The notes: a model not told the origin generated them from the sequence alone. A stretch of 64,000 nucleotides of DNA from Hyphomicrobium_A sp965243865 (GCF_965243865.1 NZ_OZ251603.1:1178001-1242000), one strand, 5' to 3'. Positions 1-8,609 are shown, numbered from the stretch's first letter. Numbers and translations are program-made.

Positions 1-615
1 GGCTCCGGCATGCACGTGCATCAGTCGATCTGGAAGGACGGCAACCCGACCTTCGCCGGCAACAAGTACGCCGACCTGTCGGAGACCGCGCTCAGCTACA
101 TCGCCGGCATCCTGAAGCATGCCAAGGCGCTCAACGCCTTCACCAACCCGACGACGAACTCCTACAAGCGTCTCGTCCCGGGCTACGAGGCTCCGGTGCT
201 GCTCGCCTACTCGGCGCGCAACCGCTCCGCCTCGTGCCGCATCCCGCACGTGTCGAGCCCCAAGGCCAAGCGCTTCGAGGTTCGCTTCCCCGATCCGGCA
301 GCAAATCCCTATCTCGCCTTCACCGCCATGCTGATGGCCGGCATCGACGGCATCGTGAACAAACTCCATCCGGGCGACCCGATGGACAAGAACCTCTACG
401 ATCTCCCGCCGGCTGAGCTCGCCAGCATCCCCACCGTTTCGGGCTCGCTGCGCGAAGCTCTCGACAGCCTCGACAAGGACCGCGCGTTCCTCAAGGCCGG
501 CGGCGTCATGACCGACGACATGATCGACGCCTACATCGAACTGAAGATGGCCGAGAACATGCGCTACGAGATGACCCCGCATCCGGTCGAGTACGACATG
601 TACTACTCTGTCTAA
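1..615 (+). CDS. glnA: Glutamine synthetase, type I, C-terminal part
   Basis: Partial gene: the reading frame is open from base 1, so the N-terminal part lies outside the window. Glutamine synthetase makes glutamine from glutamate, ammonia and ATP in the cytoplasm. The visible part starts in the conserved GSGMHVHQS segment of the active site. It also contains NRSASCRIP and the ending MTPHPVEYDMYYSV, typical of proteobacterial GlnA. The motif NLYDLPP (Tyr codon 397-399) is the adenylylation site used by GlnE in GSI-beta enzymes, so activity is probably controlled by adenylylation. A strong terminator follows the stop codon. Identification is secure. Confidence 0.97.
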   Translation, partial: GSGMHVHQSIWKDGNPTFAGNKYADLSETALSYIAGILKHAKALNAFTNPTTNSYKRLVPGYEAPVLLAYSARNRSASCRIPHVSSPKAKRFEVRFPDPAANPYLAFTAMLMAGIDGIVNKLHPGDPMDKNLYDLPPAELASIPTVSGSLREALDSLDKDRAFLKAGGVMTDDMIDAYIELKMAENMRYEMTPHPVEYDMYYSV

Positions 616-639
616 CCGGCGCACGACGGTTGACATCAG

Positions 640-670
640 AAAGGCCCGGGCATCGCTCGGGCCTTTTTTG
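640..670 (+). terminator. Rho-independent terminator after glnA
   Basis: A perfect 9-bp stem (AAAGGCCCG / CGGGCCTTT, 640-648 and 658-666) with a 9-base loop runs into a T tract. It starts 25 bases after the glnA stop. Confidence 0.93.
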
Positions 671-720
671 ATTTTGCACTACGGCCCGGCGCTGCCCGCA
701 CCCCCCGCAGCCAAGGGACG

Positions 721-1029
721 TCAGAAATAGAAAAGAATGGCGAGGAACACGCCGGCCCAGCTGATCAGCCAAAGACGCTTCGCCTGGCTCACTGTCCAGG
801 TTCCCGCTTTGCGCGCCGCTTCGCCCCACGAGATGCGCGCGAACAGCGCTATGCACAGCCCGATTCCGAGCCCCGCAATCACAGAGCGATAGTCGAGCTC
901 GGGCGCTGCGATGTCGAAGCCGTCGAGAACTGCCGTGCCCGCGCCATTACCTGACGGCGCCACCAGAACGACGGCAGCGATCATCAGGCCGAGGGCGAGC
1001 ATCGAGAAGAAATTGAGAACGGTGCGCAT
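721..1029 (-). CDS. Small membrane protein of unknown function
   Basis: A 102-residue protein, predicted in the inner membrane. It opens with a hydrophobic segment (about residues 4-25), has a second in the middle (about 52-65) and a third at the very C-terminus ending LAILFYF. The ATG at 1029 directly precedes the first membrane segment; an upstream in-frame TTG at 1062 would only add a polar extension. Neither start has a clear Shine-Dalgarno sequence. It converges on glnA. I do not recognise the family. Confidence 0.6.
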   Translation of the reverse strand: MRTVLNFFSMLALGLMIAAVVLVAPSGNGAGTAVLDGFDIAAPELDYRSVIAGLGIGLCIALFARISWGEAARKAGTWTVSQAKRLWLISWAGVFLAILFYF

Positions 1030-1201
1030 GGCCGCATCGAGAATGGACGACGACGAAGGCAAGCTAAGTCGTCCGCTTTCAATATTGTGTTAACCCTGCC
1101 CGCTTCGATCGCACCTCTCGCGGTCTCGTGCCAACCGTGATTGACAGACGCATCGCGCGGGAGCACGGTTGTATGACCTCTTCAACGACAAAGGGAGGTC
1201 T

Positions 1202-1394
1202 ATGAAAATGTTTCCGCCGGATCACGCAGGGCCGCTGGGTAGACGATCTCGAGGTCGCCTCCCCATCGGCTAACCGAAAATTTGTCGACGAGCGGAGTAC
1301 TGGTTCCGCGCCCCGGAGCGCTTCGGGCAACGTTCGGATCAGCAACCGCAAAGCCCAAAATCGATTGGTACAGATCGCTTCCGAGGACGCATAG
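1202..1394 (+). pseudogene. Short gene with start codon and body in different frames
   Basis: A strong Shine-Dalgarno sequence (AAGGGAGGT) sits just before ATG AAA ATG TTT at 1202, but that frame stops after 23 codons at 1271. The +1 frame is open from 1206 to the TAG at 1392-1394 and has a G/C-rich third codon position like real genes here. It would encode about 60 residues (CFRRITQGRWVDDLEVASPS at its start). A terminator follows 36 bases after that stop. Removing one base of the TTT run at 1211-1213 would join the two frames. This could be a broken small gene, a sequencing error, or a +1 frameshift at TTT-C. The product is not recognised. Confidence 0.4.
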
Positions 1395-1429
1395 CGCCAG
1401 AGCTTCGCCTCGAACCAACGCGATCTCCA

Positions 1430-1460
1430 AAAGCCCGAGCGGTCGCCCGTTCGGGCTTTA
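1430..1460 (+). terminator. Rho-independent terminator
   Basis: A 9-bp perfect stem, AAAGCCCGA (1430-1438) with TCGGGCTTT (1451-1459). No annotated intact gene ends just upstream, which supports a transcribed unit at 1202-1394. Bases 1461-1670 show nothing I can name. Confidence 0.75.
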
Positions 1461-1670
1461 TGCTTATGTGGCGCATATACAGCCCGCCAAGAACAGCCGT
1501 TCAGAACCTGAGAATATTTGTAGAAAATTCACTATGTGCGTGTCAGTTTTTGATCAGTCTTTCAATGAGCTGCACACCCTGGCTCAAGCAGCGTTCAAGC
1601 TCCTTGTTCCATGTGCGGCGAGCGGCAAAGGTGCCGCAGCTTTTTGCGGACCTGCATTGGAGTGAGCGCT

Positions 1671-2540
1671 ATGCGCGCTATGTCTTCACAGTTCGAGAGC
1701 TTCGATCCGACGGAGAGCTTCCTCGGGGTGTTCGATCAGTTCGCCGCCGTGCGCAGCTATTCGAGCGCGCCCGCCGTCGGCGGATTTCGCCTGCTCTCTC
1801 CCAAAACGACTGCCGCACGCAAAGCCAAGCGCGCGTTCGCTCCCTCGCCCGCGGCCATTGCCGCCCTCGCACGCGCCCGCATGCGCCTCACGGGCTTCTT
1901 GTCCGTGCTTTTCGTCGGTGGACTCGGGCTTGCCGTCCTCGCTGGTCCCGCCACCTGCTCGTGCACGGTCGGCGCAATGACAGCACAAGCCAATTCGCTC
2001 ACCCGGCTCGGCTACATCGAGAACGCGCATTTCATTGCCGCGCGAGAGCAGCTCGCGCCTGAAACAGCAATCCCCGCCCTGTCGCTCGCGAAGGCCACCG
2101 ACACTGAGACCACAATGGGTGTGTCCTCGATCACCACTTCGGCGCTGCTGCCCGCCGCGGAGATGACCAGCACCCACAGCGACAGCCAGACGCCGCCGAC
2201 GAGCAGCGCCGCGCTGCCTGCACATATTGAATCACTCGCCGACGCCGGCCCCACCATAAAGCTCGCCGCCCTCTCTGAGAGCGACCTACCCGAGATCGGA
2301 CCCAACACCCCGAAGACCACCGTTGCCGCGCGCGAGCCAGACGCAGACGCCGCCGATGAAGACCGGCCGCACAAGCACCGCAAGCGTGCCATCCGCGCCT
2401 ACCGCACGCCCGTCGCCGCGCGCCCGACGGCGCGTTCGAAGTCATCGGGCGATGCCATGATGGTGAAGCGCGCACCGAAGTGGGCTCAGCAGATGTACGT
2501 GACGCCCTGGCAAATGCAGGCCTTCTCTTACACGCGTTGA
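1671..2540 (+). CDS. Hypothetical protein with one membrane segment and a low-complexity tail
   Basis: A 289-residue protein. The N-terminal ~70 residues are soluble and basic. One hydrophobic segment follows (about residues 72-92, FLSVLFVGGLGLAVLAG) and leads into TCSCTV, so it resembles a type II signal anchor. The rest is Ser/Thr/Ala/Pro-rich and ends in a basic stretch (HKHRKR) and a short aromatic tail. A start at 1680 (MSSQFESF) is equally possible. The next gene begins 70 bases later on the same strand and encodes an exported protein. No family recognised. Confidence 0.6.
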   Translation: MRAMSSQFESFDPTESFLGVFDQFAAVRSYSSAPAVGGFRLLSPKTTAARKAKRAFAPSPAAIAALARARMRLTGFLSVLFVGGLGLAVLAGPATCSCTVGAMTAQANSLTRLGYIENAHFIAAREQLAPETAIPALSLAKATDTETTMGVSSITTSALLPAAEMTSTHSDSQTPPTSSAALPAHIESLADAGPTIKLAALSESDLPEIGPNTPKTTVAAREPDADAADEDRPHKHRKRAIRAYRTPVAARPTARSKSSGDAMMVKRAPKWAQQMYVTPWQMQAFSYTR

Positions 2541-2609
2541 GCAACGCTCAGCATGGTTCAACCGCGCGGCGGCCATCGCCGCGTCACACGCAGCGCGCAC
2601 GAACGCACC

Positions 2610-3407
2610 ATGCGATATGCGTTCATCACCGCTCTGACGTCAGCCTGCGTCCTGGCCAGCGCTTCGTCCGCGCAGGTAGCCCCCGGCCGCAGTTACAGCT
2701 GGCCCTCCGCAACGGCCGCGGTGCAAGCGCAGACTCTCGAACAGCGTATCCCGCCGCCAGATGGCTTTACACGCGTGACCGTTGCGGCCGGAAGCTGGGG
2801 CGCATGGCTGCGCGGCCTGCCTATGAAACCGCAAGGCGCCCCGGTGCTGACTTTCACCGGAACACCCAAATGGCGCCAGGATGTGCACGTCGCTGTGGTC
2901 GACATCGACGTCGGCAAGCGCGATCTGCAGCAGTGCGCCGACGCGATCATGCGCCTGCGCGGCGAATGGCTGTTTGCGGCCGGCCGGCCACGAGAGATCA
3001 CCTTCAACGATACCGACGGTAAGCGACTGCGTTTTTCGGCGCGACGTGACCAAAGCTATGCGTCGTTTCGCAAGTACATGGACTACGTGTTCGCATATGC
3101 GGGCACCTATTCGCTCGAGCGCGAGCTGAAGCCAGTCGCGCTCGCCGACATCTCGATCGGCGACGTATTCATCAAAGGCGGCTTCCCCGGTCACGCGGTG
3201 CTCGTCGCCGACATGGTCGAGAACCCGGCAACCGGAGAGAAGCGCTTCCTGCTCCTACAGAGCTACATGCCCGCCCAGGACATCCACGTTTTGCGCAATC
3301 CCGGCTCGGCCGAACGCTCCCCCTGGTACGCGGCGAGCTTCGACGGCGAACTCGTCACCCCGGAATGGACTTTCCCGTCGCGCGCTCTGCGGCGTTGGCC
3401 CGACTGA
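2610..3407 (+). CDS. Exported DUF4846 family protein
   Basis: A 265-residue protein with a typical Sec signal peptide (MRYAFITALTSACVLASASSA, cut after about residue 21). The mature part matches the DUF4846 pattern: PPDGFTRV near the N-terminus, GSWGAWLRGLPM, a DIDVGKRDLQQCADA helix, a YASFRKYMDYVFAYAGT core, and GDVFIKGGFPGHAVLVADM near the end. The function of the family is unknown. The GGFPGHAV segment, with its His, resembles the active-site turn of secreted NlpC/P60-like proteins, but this is only a resemblance. ATG 2610 was chosen because it begins the signal peptide. Confidence 0.75.
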   Translation: MRYAFITALTSACVLASASSAQVAPGRSYSWPSATAAVQAQTLEQRIPPPDGFTRVTVAAGSWGAWLRGLPMKPQGAPVLTFTGTPKWRQDVHVAVVDIDVGKRDLQQCADAIMRLRGEWLFAAGRPREITFNDTDGKRLRFSARRDQSYASFRKYMDYVFAYAGTYSLERELKPVALADISIGDVFIKGGFPGHAVLVADMVENPATGEKRFLLLQSYMPAQDIHVLRNPGSAERSPWYAASFDGELVTPEWTFPSRALRRWPD

Positions 3408-3417
3408 TGACGCAGCC

Positions 3418-3597
3418 TCAGCGCATCACGGCCAGCGTTGCGAAGGTAGCAACGACGAATGTGGCGAGACCCGCCACCGCCTTGATAGCAGCGTCGGGAT
3501 CGGCGTGCGTCATCATCAGCGACAACGCATAGCCGAGCCCCGCAAGTCCCACGGCCATCACCAGAAGTCCGACAAGCATTCCGACAGTCCCGCTCAT
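3418..3597 (-). CDS. 59-residue membrane protein
   Basis: A short open frame of 59 codons. It encodes two hydrophobic helices (MLVGLLVMAVGLAGLGYALS and VAGLATFVVATFATLAVM) separated by a polar loop (THADPDAAIK). It ends 10 bases from the convergent DUF4846 gene and is the last of three small membrane-protein genes in a row on this strand. It is an almost uninterrupted hydrophobic hairpin with G/C-rich third positions, so I consider it real. Family not recognised. Confidence 0.6.
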   Translation of the reverse strand: MSGTVGMLVGLLVMAVGLAGLGYALSLMMTHADPDAAIKAVAGLATFVVATFATLAVMR

Positions 3598-3646
3598 GAC
3601 GTGATCTCCCTATTGCTCTTGTTGGTCGGCTTGGATGTTGTCCATT

Positions 3647-3961
3647 CTATTGCGCCGGGGCCGGCGGCGGCGCCTCCGGCGCCCCCTGGGGCTTCGAAGT
3701 CCGATACTGCTCCCAGTCGTGGCTCTTGATGTAGCCCTCAACCGCGTGCGGGCCATCCGGTTGCATGTGCGTATAGACGATCACGCCGACCGCGAGGCCG
3801 ATCGACAGCAGAACACCGAGAGTCGAACGCAGTACCACTGCGCCGCGCCCGCTGGCTGCAGCCCACGCGGGACTGATCAGCCCCACCAGCAGATAGATAA
3901 TCGCGAGGCCGAAAATGATGGTCGCGATAAGGTGCGTGTTCTGAATGAGACTGTCGTACAT
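3647..3961 (-). CDS. Small two-helix membrane protein, paralogue of the gene at 4082
   Basis: A 104-residue protein with two membrane helices (about residues 10-33 and 45-65). A Pro/Ala-rich C-terminus (APEAPPPAPAQ) follows. It shares the pattern AIIYL-x2-GL-x2-P and a following basic/Ala stretch with the 86-residue protein at 4082-4342, so the two look like diverged duplicates. ATG 3961 has a G-rich sequence upstream and starts just before the first helix; an in-frame ATG at 3991 is possible. Function unknown. Confidence 0.65.
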   Translation of the reverse strand: MYDSLIQNTHLIATIIFGLAIIYLLVGLISPAWAAASGRGAVVLRSTLGVLLSIGLAVGVIVYTHMQPDGPHAVEGYIKSHDWEQYRTSKPQGAPEAPPPAPAQ

Positions 3962-4081
3962 CGCGCCCATCCCCGTTGCCCGAGGCTTCATCTGCAGCGT
4001 GCGCTGATGACACCTGCCTGCGCGCGCATGATGACGCCGGATCCGGCGCGGTCAACGGCTATCGAGCAAGTGCTTGGAACG

Positions 4082-4342
4082 TCAAGGTTGTGTTGGAGCC
4101 GTCTGCTGAATTTCGGCATCGATTTGCGCCGGCGTATCCGTCCCGCCCGGCAGCTTGCTGGCAACGAAATAGAATGCCGTCGAGGCCGCAATCAGGACGA
4201 TGGCAGCAACGATTGCCACCGTGCTGCGCCGGGCCGCTTTCACCAGCGACGGCTTCGTCAGGCCCAGCGCCAGATAGATGATGGCAAGCACGCACACGGC
4301 CTGGAACAGCCAGGAGGAATAATCGAGAGTGGTGCTCGTCAT
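4082..4342 (-). CDS. Small two-helix membrane protein
   Basis: An 86-residue protein with helices at about residues 11-30 and 41-60 and a polar C-terminal tail (about 62-86). The motif LAIIYLALGLTKPSLVKAARR is shared in outline with the next gene downstream (3647-3961). GAGG lies about 6 bases before the ATG. It is 97 bases downstream of the HisC-like gene on the same strand. The topology predicts a C-terminal tail outside the membrane. Function unknown. Confidence 0.65.
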   Translation of the reverse strand: MTSTTLDYSSWLFQAVCVLAIIYLALGLTKPSLVKAARRSTVAIVAAIVLIAASTAFYFVASKLPGGTDTPAQIDAEIQQTAPTQP

Positions 4343-4438
4343 CTTCGCCTCAGGTCAAAAGCATCGCCCGCGATCTTTGCACTGAGGAGCTTAATGGAAT
4401 GCGACCACGGGCATCGCCGTTGTAAGTTGCACCAGCAG

Positions 4439-5542
4439 TCAGCCGGCGGACTTAAGCGCCTGCGGCAGCGTCTCGGCAAGAGACGCTAGATCTTCATCGC
4501 TGCCGCAACTGACGCGGATGCAGCGATCGAGCGGCGCAACGCCCGGCATGCGCACAAAGACGCCACGCTCGAGCAGACCATCGAGCACGCGCCGCGCAAA
4601 GACCCCATCCCGCCCGCAATCCATGGTGACGAAATTTGCCCCCGAGGGCAGCGGCACCAAGCCATTGCTTTGAGCAATTGCACCGATCATCTCGCGTGCG
4701 CGCGAAATCTTGGCCACCACCTCTTTGAGATAAGGCTGATCCTCGATCGCGGCTAATGCACCGATCTGGCCGACGCGGTTGATGGCGTAGTGATTGCGGA
4801 TCTTCTCGAACTGGCGGATGAGGCCGCTCTCGCCCAGGCAATAGCCGATGCGCGCCCCCGCGAGCCCATAGGCCTTCGAGAAGGTGCGAAAGCGCAGCAC
4901 CTGCGGATTGGAGACATCGATCGGCAGCAGCTGGCTCTGATCAGCGGTATCGCAGTACGCTTCATCGAGGCAGAGCAGCACACCATCCGGCAGCGCCGAG
5001 ATCAATTCGCGCAACGCTTCAGCGCCCCAGAAAGCCCCCATCGGATTATCCGGGTTGCAGACGTAGAGGATGCGCGCATCCTCGCGCCTAGCCGCATCCA
5101 GAAGGGCACCCAGATCCTGCCGGTCATCACGGTAAGCAACGCCGGCTAACCGGCCGCCGCCGCCCGCAACGTGGAAGTTGAAGGTCGGATACGTCCCGCT
5201 CGACGTGACGACCGCCGATCCCGGCTCAACCACCAGCTTCACCGAAAGGCCCAGCAGCCCATCGATGCCTTCGCCGATCACGACATTGTCGATCCCGACG
5301 CCGTGCAATCGCGCGACCGCGGCGCGCAACTCGTAGCTCTCCGGGTCCGAATACATCCAGTTGCCGGCCGCAGCTTCGCGCATGGCGATAACAGCCTTGG
5401 GCGAGGCCCCGAACACGCTTTCGTTTGCGCCTAGCCGCGCACGGAAGGCATGGCCACGCGCACGCTCCTGCGCCTCCGGGCCAACGAACGGCACGAACGC
5501 GGGCAGACTTTCGACGAGCTTGGTGAGACGAGGGCGAGACAT
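4439..5542 (-). CDS. HisC-like pyridoxal-phosphate aminotransferase
   Basis: A 367-residue fold-type I aminotransferase. Visible features are the GANESVFGASPKA substrate loop, VIGEGIDGLLGL near the cofactor phosphate site, CNPDNPMG (the Asn that contacts the pyridine ring), LDEAYCD (Asp pairing with the ring nitrogen), and the lysine motif FRTFSKAYGLAGARIGY. The C-terminus has IRVSCGSDEDL with the carboxylate-binding Arg. The family includes histidinol-phosphate aminotransferase, but many such copies act on other amino acids. No his genes are nearby, so the true substrate is unclear. ATG 5542 (MSRPRLTKLV) is preferred over the upstream extension. Confidence 0.88.
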   Translation of the reverse strand: MSRPRLTKLVESLPAFVPFVGPEAQERARGHAFRARLGANESVFGASPKAVIAMREAAAGNWMYSDPESYELRAAVARLHGVGIDNVVIGEGIDGLLGLSVKLVVEPGSAVVTSSGTYPTFNFHVAGGGGRLAGVAYRDDRQDLGALLDAARREDARILYVCNPDNPMGAFWGAEALRELISALPDGVLLCLDEAYCDTADQSQLLPIDVSNPQVLRFRTFSKAYGLAGARIGYCLGESGLIRQFEKIRNHYAINRVGQIGALAAIEDQPYLKEVVAKISRAREMIGAIAQSNGLVPLPSGANFVTMDCGRDGVFARRVLDGLLERGVFVRMPGVAPLDRCIRVSCGSDEDLASLAETLPQALKSAG

Positions 5543-5611
5543 GACGACGGCATGGCACCCCGAGGCCTCACCCGTCAACTGGCAGCGTCGCGCCCAGAAA
5601 AGCGGTGATCG

Positions 5612-6049
5612 CTAAATGAGGCAGAGCTCTGCTAGCTCGCGCCGCAACTTGGCCGGAAGCTCGGATAATGCGGGATCGCCCGCGCCGATATCCGCCGGCG
5701 CATCATCGGCGCTGAGATAGCGCCACCCCTGGAATGCCCGCCGCGGCACTGGCCGCACCGGCACCAGCACCGGATCGAGCAGGATGCGGCACCCCTTGCT
5801 GCCGTCGGACTTCTCACCCTGTTCGAAGCCGACAAGTCCCTGGCGCGCCTGCACCACGCCTTTGATCACCCAATAGATCGATCCGCCGTCGAGCAACTCA
5901 GCTTCACGTTTCGGCGTCTGGAATGTCATGTGCCAAAGGCGTGGCTCTTTCTTCGCCTTGCGCTGCTCGGCAATGCGCGCACTCTGCCAGCTGGCGAGAT
6001 CCTCGATGCTCTCGACCCCCACGCACAGCTTGATGAGATGAAGCGGCAT
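5612..6049 (-). CDS. DUF1489 family protein
   Basis: A 145-residue cytoplasmic protein matching DUF1489, which is largely restricted to alphaproteobacteria: MPLHLIKLCVGVESIEDL at the N-terminus, the central HMTFQTPKREAELLDGGSIYWVIKG segment, and a C-terminal FQGWRYL motif. Biochemical function unknown. GAGGGAGG lies close before ATG 6049, which decides the start. The HisC-like gene follows 69 bases downstream on the same strand. Confidence 0.88.
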   Translation of the reverse strand: MPLHLIKLCVGVESIEDLASWQSARIAEQRKAKKEPRLWHMTFQTPKREAELLDGGSIYWVIKGVVQARQGLVGFEQGEKSDGSKGCRILLDPVLVPVRPVPRRAFQGWRYLSADDAPADIGAGDPALSELPAKLRRELAELCLI

Positions 6050-6130
6050 TATCCTCCCTCGCTCACGCGCAAAGATGGACCTTCCGCGGGGCGGCCGCCA
6101 GCGCTTGCGGGCGGCATCCACAGCACCGGA

Positions 6131-6562
6131 CTATTTCTCCGTGCATGACCCCACATACTGCGCCACCACCGGCTGCCCCAATACACCGAAGTGGCGCGAG
6201 TGCACGGCCGGATACGTGCCGCTCGTAGCATCCTTGTCGTAGACGGTGGTGAGGTTGAGGAAGCCCTCGTTGACCACCTCGAGGAAATGGTTCGCGTTGA
6301 TCGCGCGCACCACCTTCAGCGGCGTCGGCGGCGCAGTCTTGTCGAGGACGAGGTTCGCCTTCTGGCCTTCCAGATCGATGTCCGCAATCGTGAACGCAAT
6401 CGGCTTTGGCTGCTCGCCCTTGAACACACCGTTCTCGAAGGTCCAAGTCGTGCCACTGGTAAAGTTGCACTGAAAACCCTTCGGTTCTTCCTGAGCTCGC
6501 GCGGGTGAAACGCACGCAACAGCCAGAACCGCACTCAAAACAATATTCGCCTTGATTTGCAT
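6131..6562 (-). CDS. Exported hypothetical protein
   Basis: A 143-residue protein with a clear Sec signal peptide (MQIKANIVLSAVLAVACVSPARA, cut before QEEPKG). The mature domain of about 120 residues contains a Cys near each end (FQCNF and YVGSC), suggesting a disulfide in the periplasm. Predicted mostly beta. No family recognised. It is divergent from the lipoprotein gene at 6730, with 167 bases between them. Confidence 0.65.
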   Translation of the reverse strand: MQIKANIVLSAVLAVACVSPARAQEEPKGFQCNFTSGTTWTFENGVFKGEQPKPIAFTIADIDLEGQKANLVLDKTAPPTPLKVVRAINANHFLEVVNEGFLNLTTVYDKDATSGTYPAVHSRHFGVLGQPVVAQYVGSCTEK

Positions 6563-6729
6563 ATACTCTCTACCGGGACACTGAGCAGCAGGCCTATACC
6601 TACTGGACCTGAAGCGAGACCAGCAAGCAACAGCTGCAAAAAGGCTTCTTGTCGCCCCCCGCCAGCGCTACGCATGCCTTCAATCCGCCCCGTTTCGAAG
6701 CTCGATAGCTGTAAAGGCGGGGAGATTCG

Positions 6730-7191
6730 ATGTACGCACTGCGAACCCACATGGTCGTTGCGCTGGCGTGCGCCCTCGCAGGCGGCTGCTCCACCGCGCC
6801 CGCCGATACACGCCCGAACCTTGTCGGCGACATGAAGGCCCCGAGCAGCGAGGTCACCACCGGTTCGCTTCCTGCATCCGGCTACCAGCTCAGCGATAAC
6901 GAGCTGAAATACGACTGCCGCAAGCTCACCGGCATGATGCAGATCCGCATTCTTCAGGTGCGCGGCTACGACTCGAACAAACAGGCTTCTGCAGCTGCCC
7001 GTGGCCTCCAATCCTTCGCCACCCCGATCTGGGGCGGCACGAAGGAAGGGCTCGACCCCGAGGCCCAGCATCGCAAGGACATTGCGATGCTCGAGGCCTT
7101 TAACCGCCGCCTCGCCGAGAAGAACTGCAAGACATTCGACTTGAATGCCGAACTGGCGGCCACGAAGGACACCACACCCACCCCGCGCTAG
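6730..7191 (+). CDS. Putative lipoprotein of unknown function
   Basis: A 153-residue protein. The N-terminus (MYALRTHMVVALACALAGGC) carries a lipobox (LAGGC), so lipid attachment at Cys20 is likely. The mature part has YDCRKLTGMMQIRI, a Q/A-rich helix, and a C-terminal helix with KNCKTFDLN; the two Cys could pair. The gene has the codon bias of its neighbours. Function unknown. Confidence 0.7.
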   Translation: MYALRTHMVVALACALAGGCSTAPADTRPNLVGDMKAPSSEVTTGSLPASGYQLSDNELKYDCRKLTGMMQIRILQVRGYDSNKQASAAARGLQSFATPIWGGTKEGLDPEAQHRKDIAMLEAFNRRLAEKNCKTFDLNAELAATKDTTPTPR

Positions 7192-7258
7192 GGTGGGTTA
7201 ACGGAGGGGCGCGTTTCTGGTGTAAACGTCAATTCCGGACGAGCATCAGGAAGCGGCA

Positions 7259-7750
7259 ATGGCCTCCGACGACAAGAACCGCGATATCGCCGAGCGGCCG
7301 AGCACCGTTCCATGGCCGCCGATCGTCCTGGCCGGCGTGGTCATCGCCGCTATCGCGTTGGGCTACATCGCTCCACTGCCCTGGCCCGGCATCGACGATC
7401 AGTCAGCGCATCTCGTCGGCCTCGGCATCGGCGCCGCCGGCATCGTGCTCCTGATTTGGGCGTTGCTCACCCTGCGCGGCCATGGAACGACGTTCCTGCC
7501 GGACGCAGGCGCCACGACGCTGGTTACCACCGGCCCCTACCGCCGCTTCCGTAATCCCATCTATCTCGCGGACACGATGATCCTCCTCGGCGCCGCTGAG
7601 GTGACGAAAAACATCTGGCTGGTCATTGCCGCAGCCGTCTTCGCTGCGCTCGTCACCTGGCTTGCGATCCTCCCCGAGGAGCGCCACCTCGAGCACCGTT
7701 TCGGTGACGCCTATCGCGATTACAAGTCGAAGTCGCGCCGCTGGATTTGA
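7259..7750 (+). CDS. Isoprenylcysteine carboxyl methyltransferase-like membrane protein
   Basis: A 163-residue integral membrane protein with four hydrophobic helices and the ICMT/PEMT signature in the C-terminal half: TTGPYRRFRNPIYLADT (the GPYRxxRNPxY cofactor-binding motif) and the final EERHLEHRFGDAYRDYKSKSRRWI. The family methylates small lipidic or thiol acceptors with S-adenosylmethionine; the bacterial substrates are mostly unknown. The DUF4287-like gene follows after 14 bases and may be co-transcribed. Confidence 0.85.
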   Translation: MASDDKNRDIAERPSTVPWPPIVLAGVVIAAIALGYIAPLPWPGIDDQSAHLVGLGIGAAGIVLLIWALLTLRGHGTTFLPDAGATTLVTTGPYRRFRNPIYLADTMILLGAAEVTKNIWLVIAAAVFAALVTWLAILPEERHLEHRFGDAYRDYKSKSRRWI

Positions 7751-7764
7751 GCTAGGAAATCGGC

Positions 7765-8517
7765 ATGGCCATCGACTTCGGCGAAAAGGAGCGCGAGTTC
7801 ATCGAAGGTCTGAAGGAAAACACCGGCCGCGACCTCGCCGAGTGGATGCAGGCAATCACCGACGCACGTCTCCCCCATCGCAACGACATCATCGACTGGC
7901 TGCGCCACAAAGGACTGATGTTCTCCAAGGCCTCGTGGCTGGAGCGCATCCACCACAACGGCGGCCGCCCGATCTATGCCGGCGTACCAAGCGGAGCAGC
8001 GCCACGGCGTCCGGCGCGCCGCCGCCCCGAACCACGCCTCGCACCATCGGCAGTCTTGCGCACCGCACCGCCAGGCCCGCCTGCCGCAACTCCAGCCGCG
8101 CCGATCTCGCCGCCCGCCGCGCCGGCGAAACCCGCGCCGATGCCGCCCGCAACTTCCGTTCCCGCCGACATCGACACCCTGCTCGCTAAGGCAAAGGCCT
8201 ACCGGCCGCTAGCACAGCTCATCCTCGCCAAAGTTCGGCAGGCGGCCCCCGCCGCGGCACTTTCCCTGCGTGAAAGCGCAGTCGCCATCGGGCAGCCCTC
8301 GCCCTTCGCCCTCCTCGGCGTCTCACCCAAGGAGGTTCGCCTCCACTTGGCGCTCGGAGATCATCCCTTTGATGAAACCTTGAAGAAAGGACAAGCCGGC
8401 GGCGGACTTGGCAAAGGCGAAGTGCTGTCCCACATGCTGGTGCTGAACGATGCGCGCCAGGTCGATGCACGTCTGACGGAACTCATCTCGCAGGCAGCAT
8501 CGCGCACAGGCAATTGA
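7765..8517 (+). CDS. DUF4287-like protein with C-terminal DUF5655-like region
   Basis: A 250-residue cytoplasmic protein. Residues 1-70 (KEREFIEGLKENTGRDLAEWM, then DIIDWLRHKGLMFSKASWLERI) resemble the small helical DUF4287 domain. A proline/alanine-rich linker (about 75-130) follows. The C-terminal ~115 residues (LLAKAKAYRPLAQLILAKV, FALLGVSPKEVRLHLALG) look like the DUF5655-type domain often paired with DUF4287. Such proteins are uncharacterised. It starts 14 bases after the ICMT-like gene. Confidence 0.65.
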   Translation: MAIDFGEKEREFIEGLKENTGRDLAEWMQAITDARLPHRNDIIDWLRHKGLMFSKASWLERIHHNGGRPIYAGVPSGAAPRRPARRRPEPRLAPSAVLRTAPPGPPAATPAAPISPPAAPAKPAPMPPATSVPADIDTLLAKAKAYRPLAQLILAKVRQAAPAAALSLRESAVAIGQPSPFALLGVSPKEVRLHLALGDHPFDETLKKGQAGGGLGKGEVLSHMLVLNDARQVDARLTELISQAASRTGN

Positions 8518-8609
8518 GGCCGAACCATCGAATAGCCCGAATTTTGCGCCCCAGTCCGCCGTGCAAGTCTGCGTATATTGAAGTGCGGCACATGTTTGGA
8601 GGCTTTGTA

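Noticed and set aside
1141..1174. TTGACA followed by TTGTAT as a promoter for the broken gene
   Set aside because: The spacer is 22 bases, too long for a standard sigma-70 promoter.
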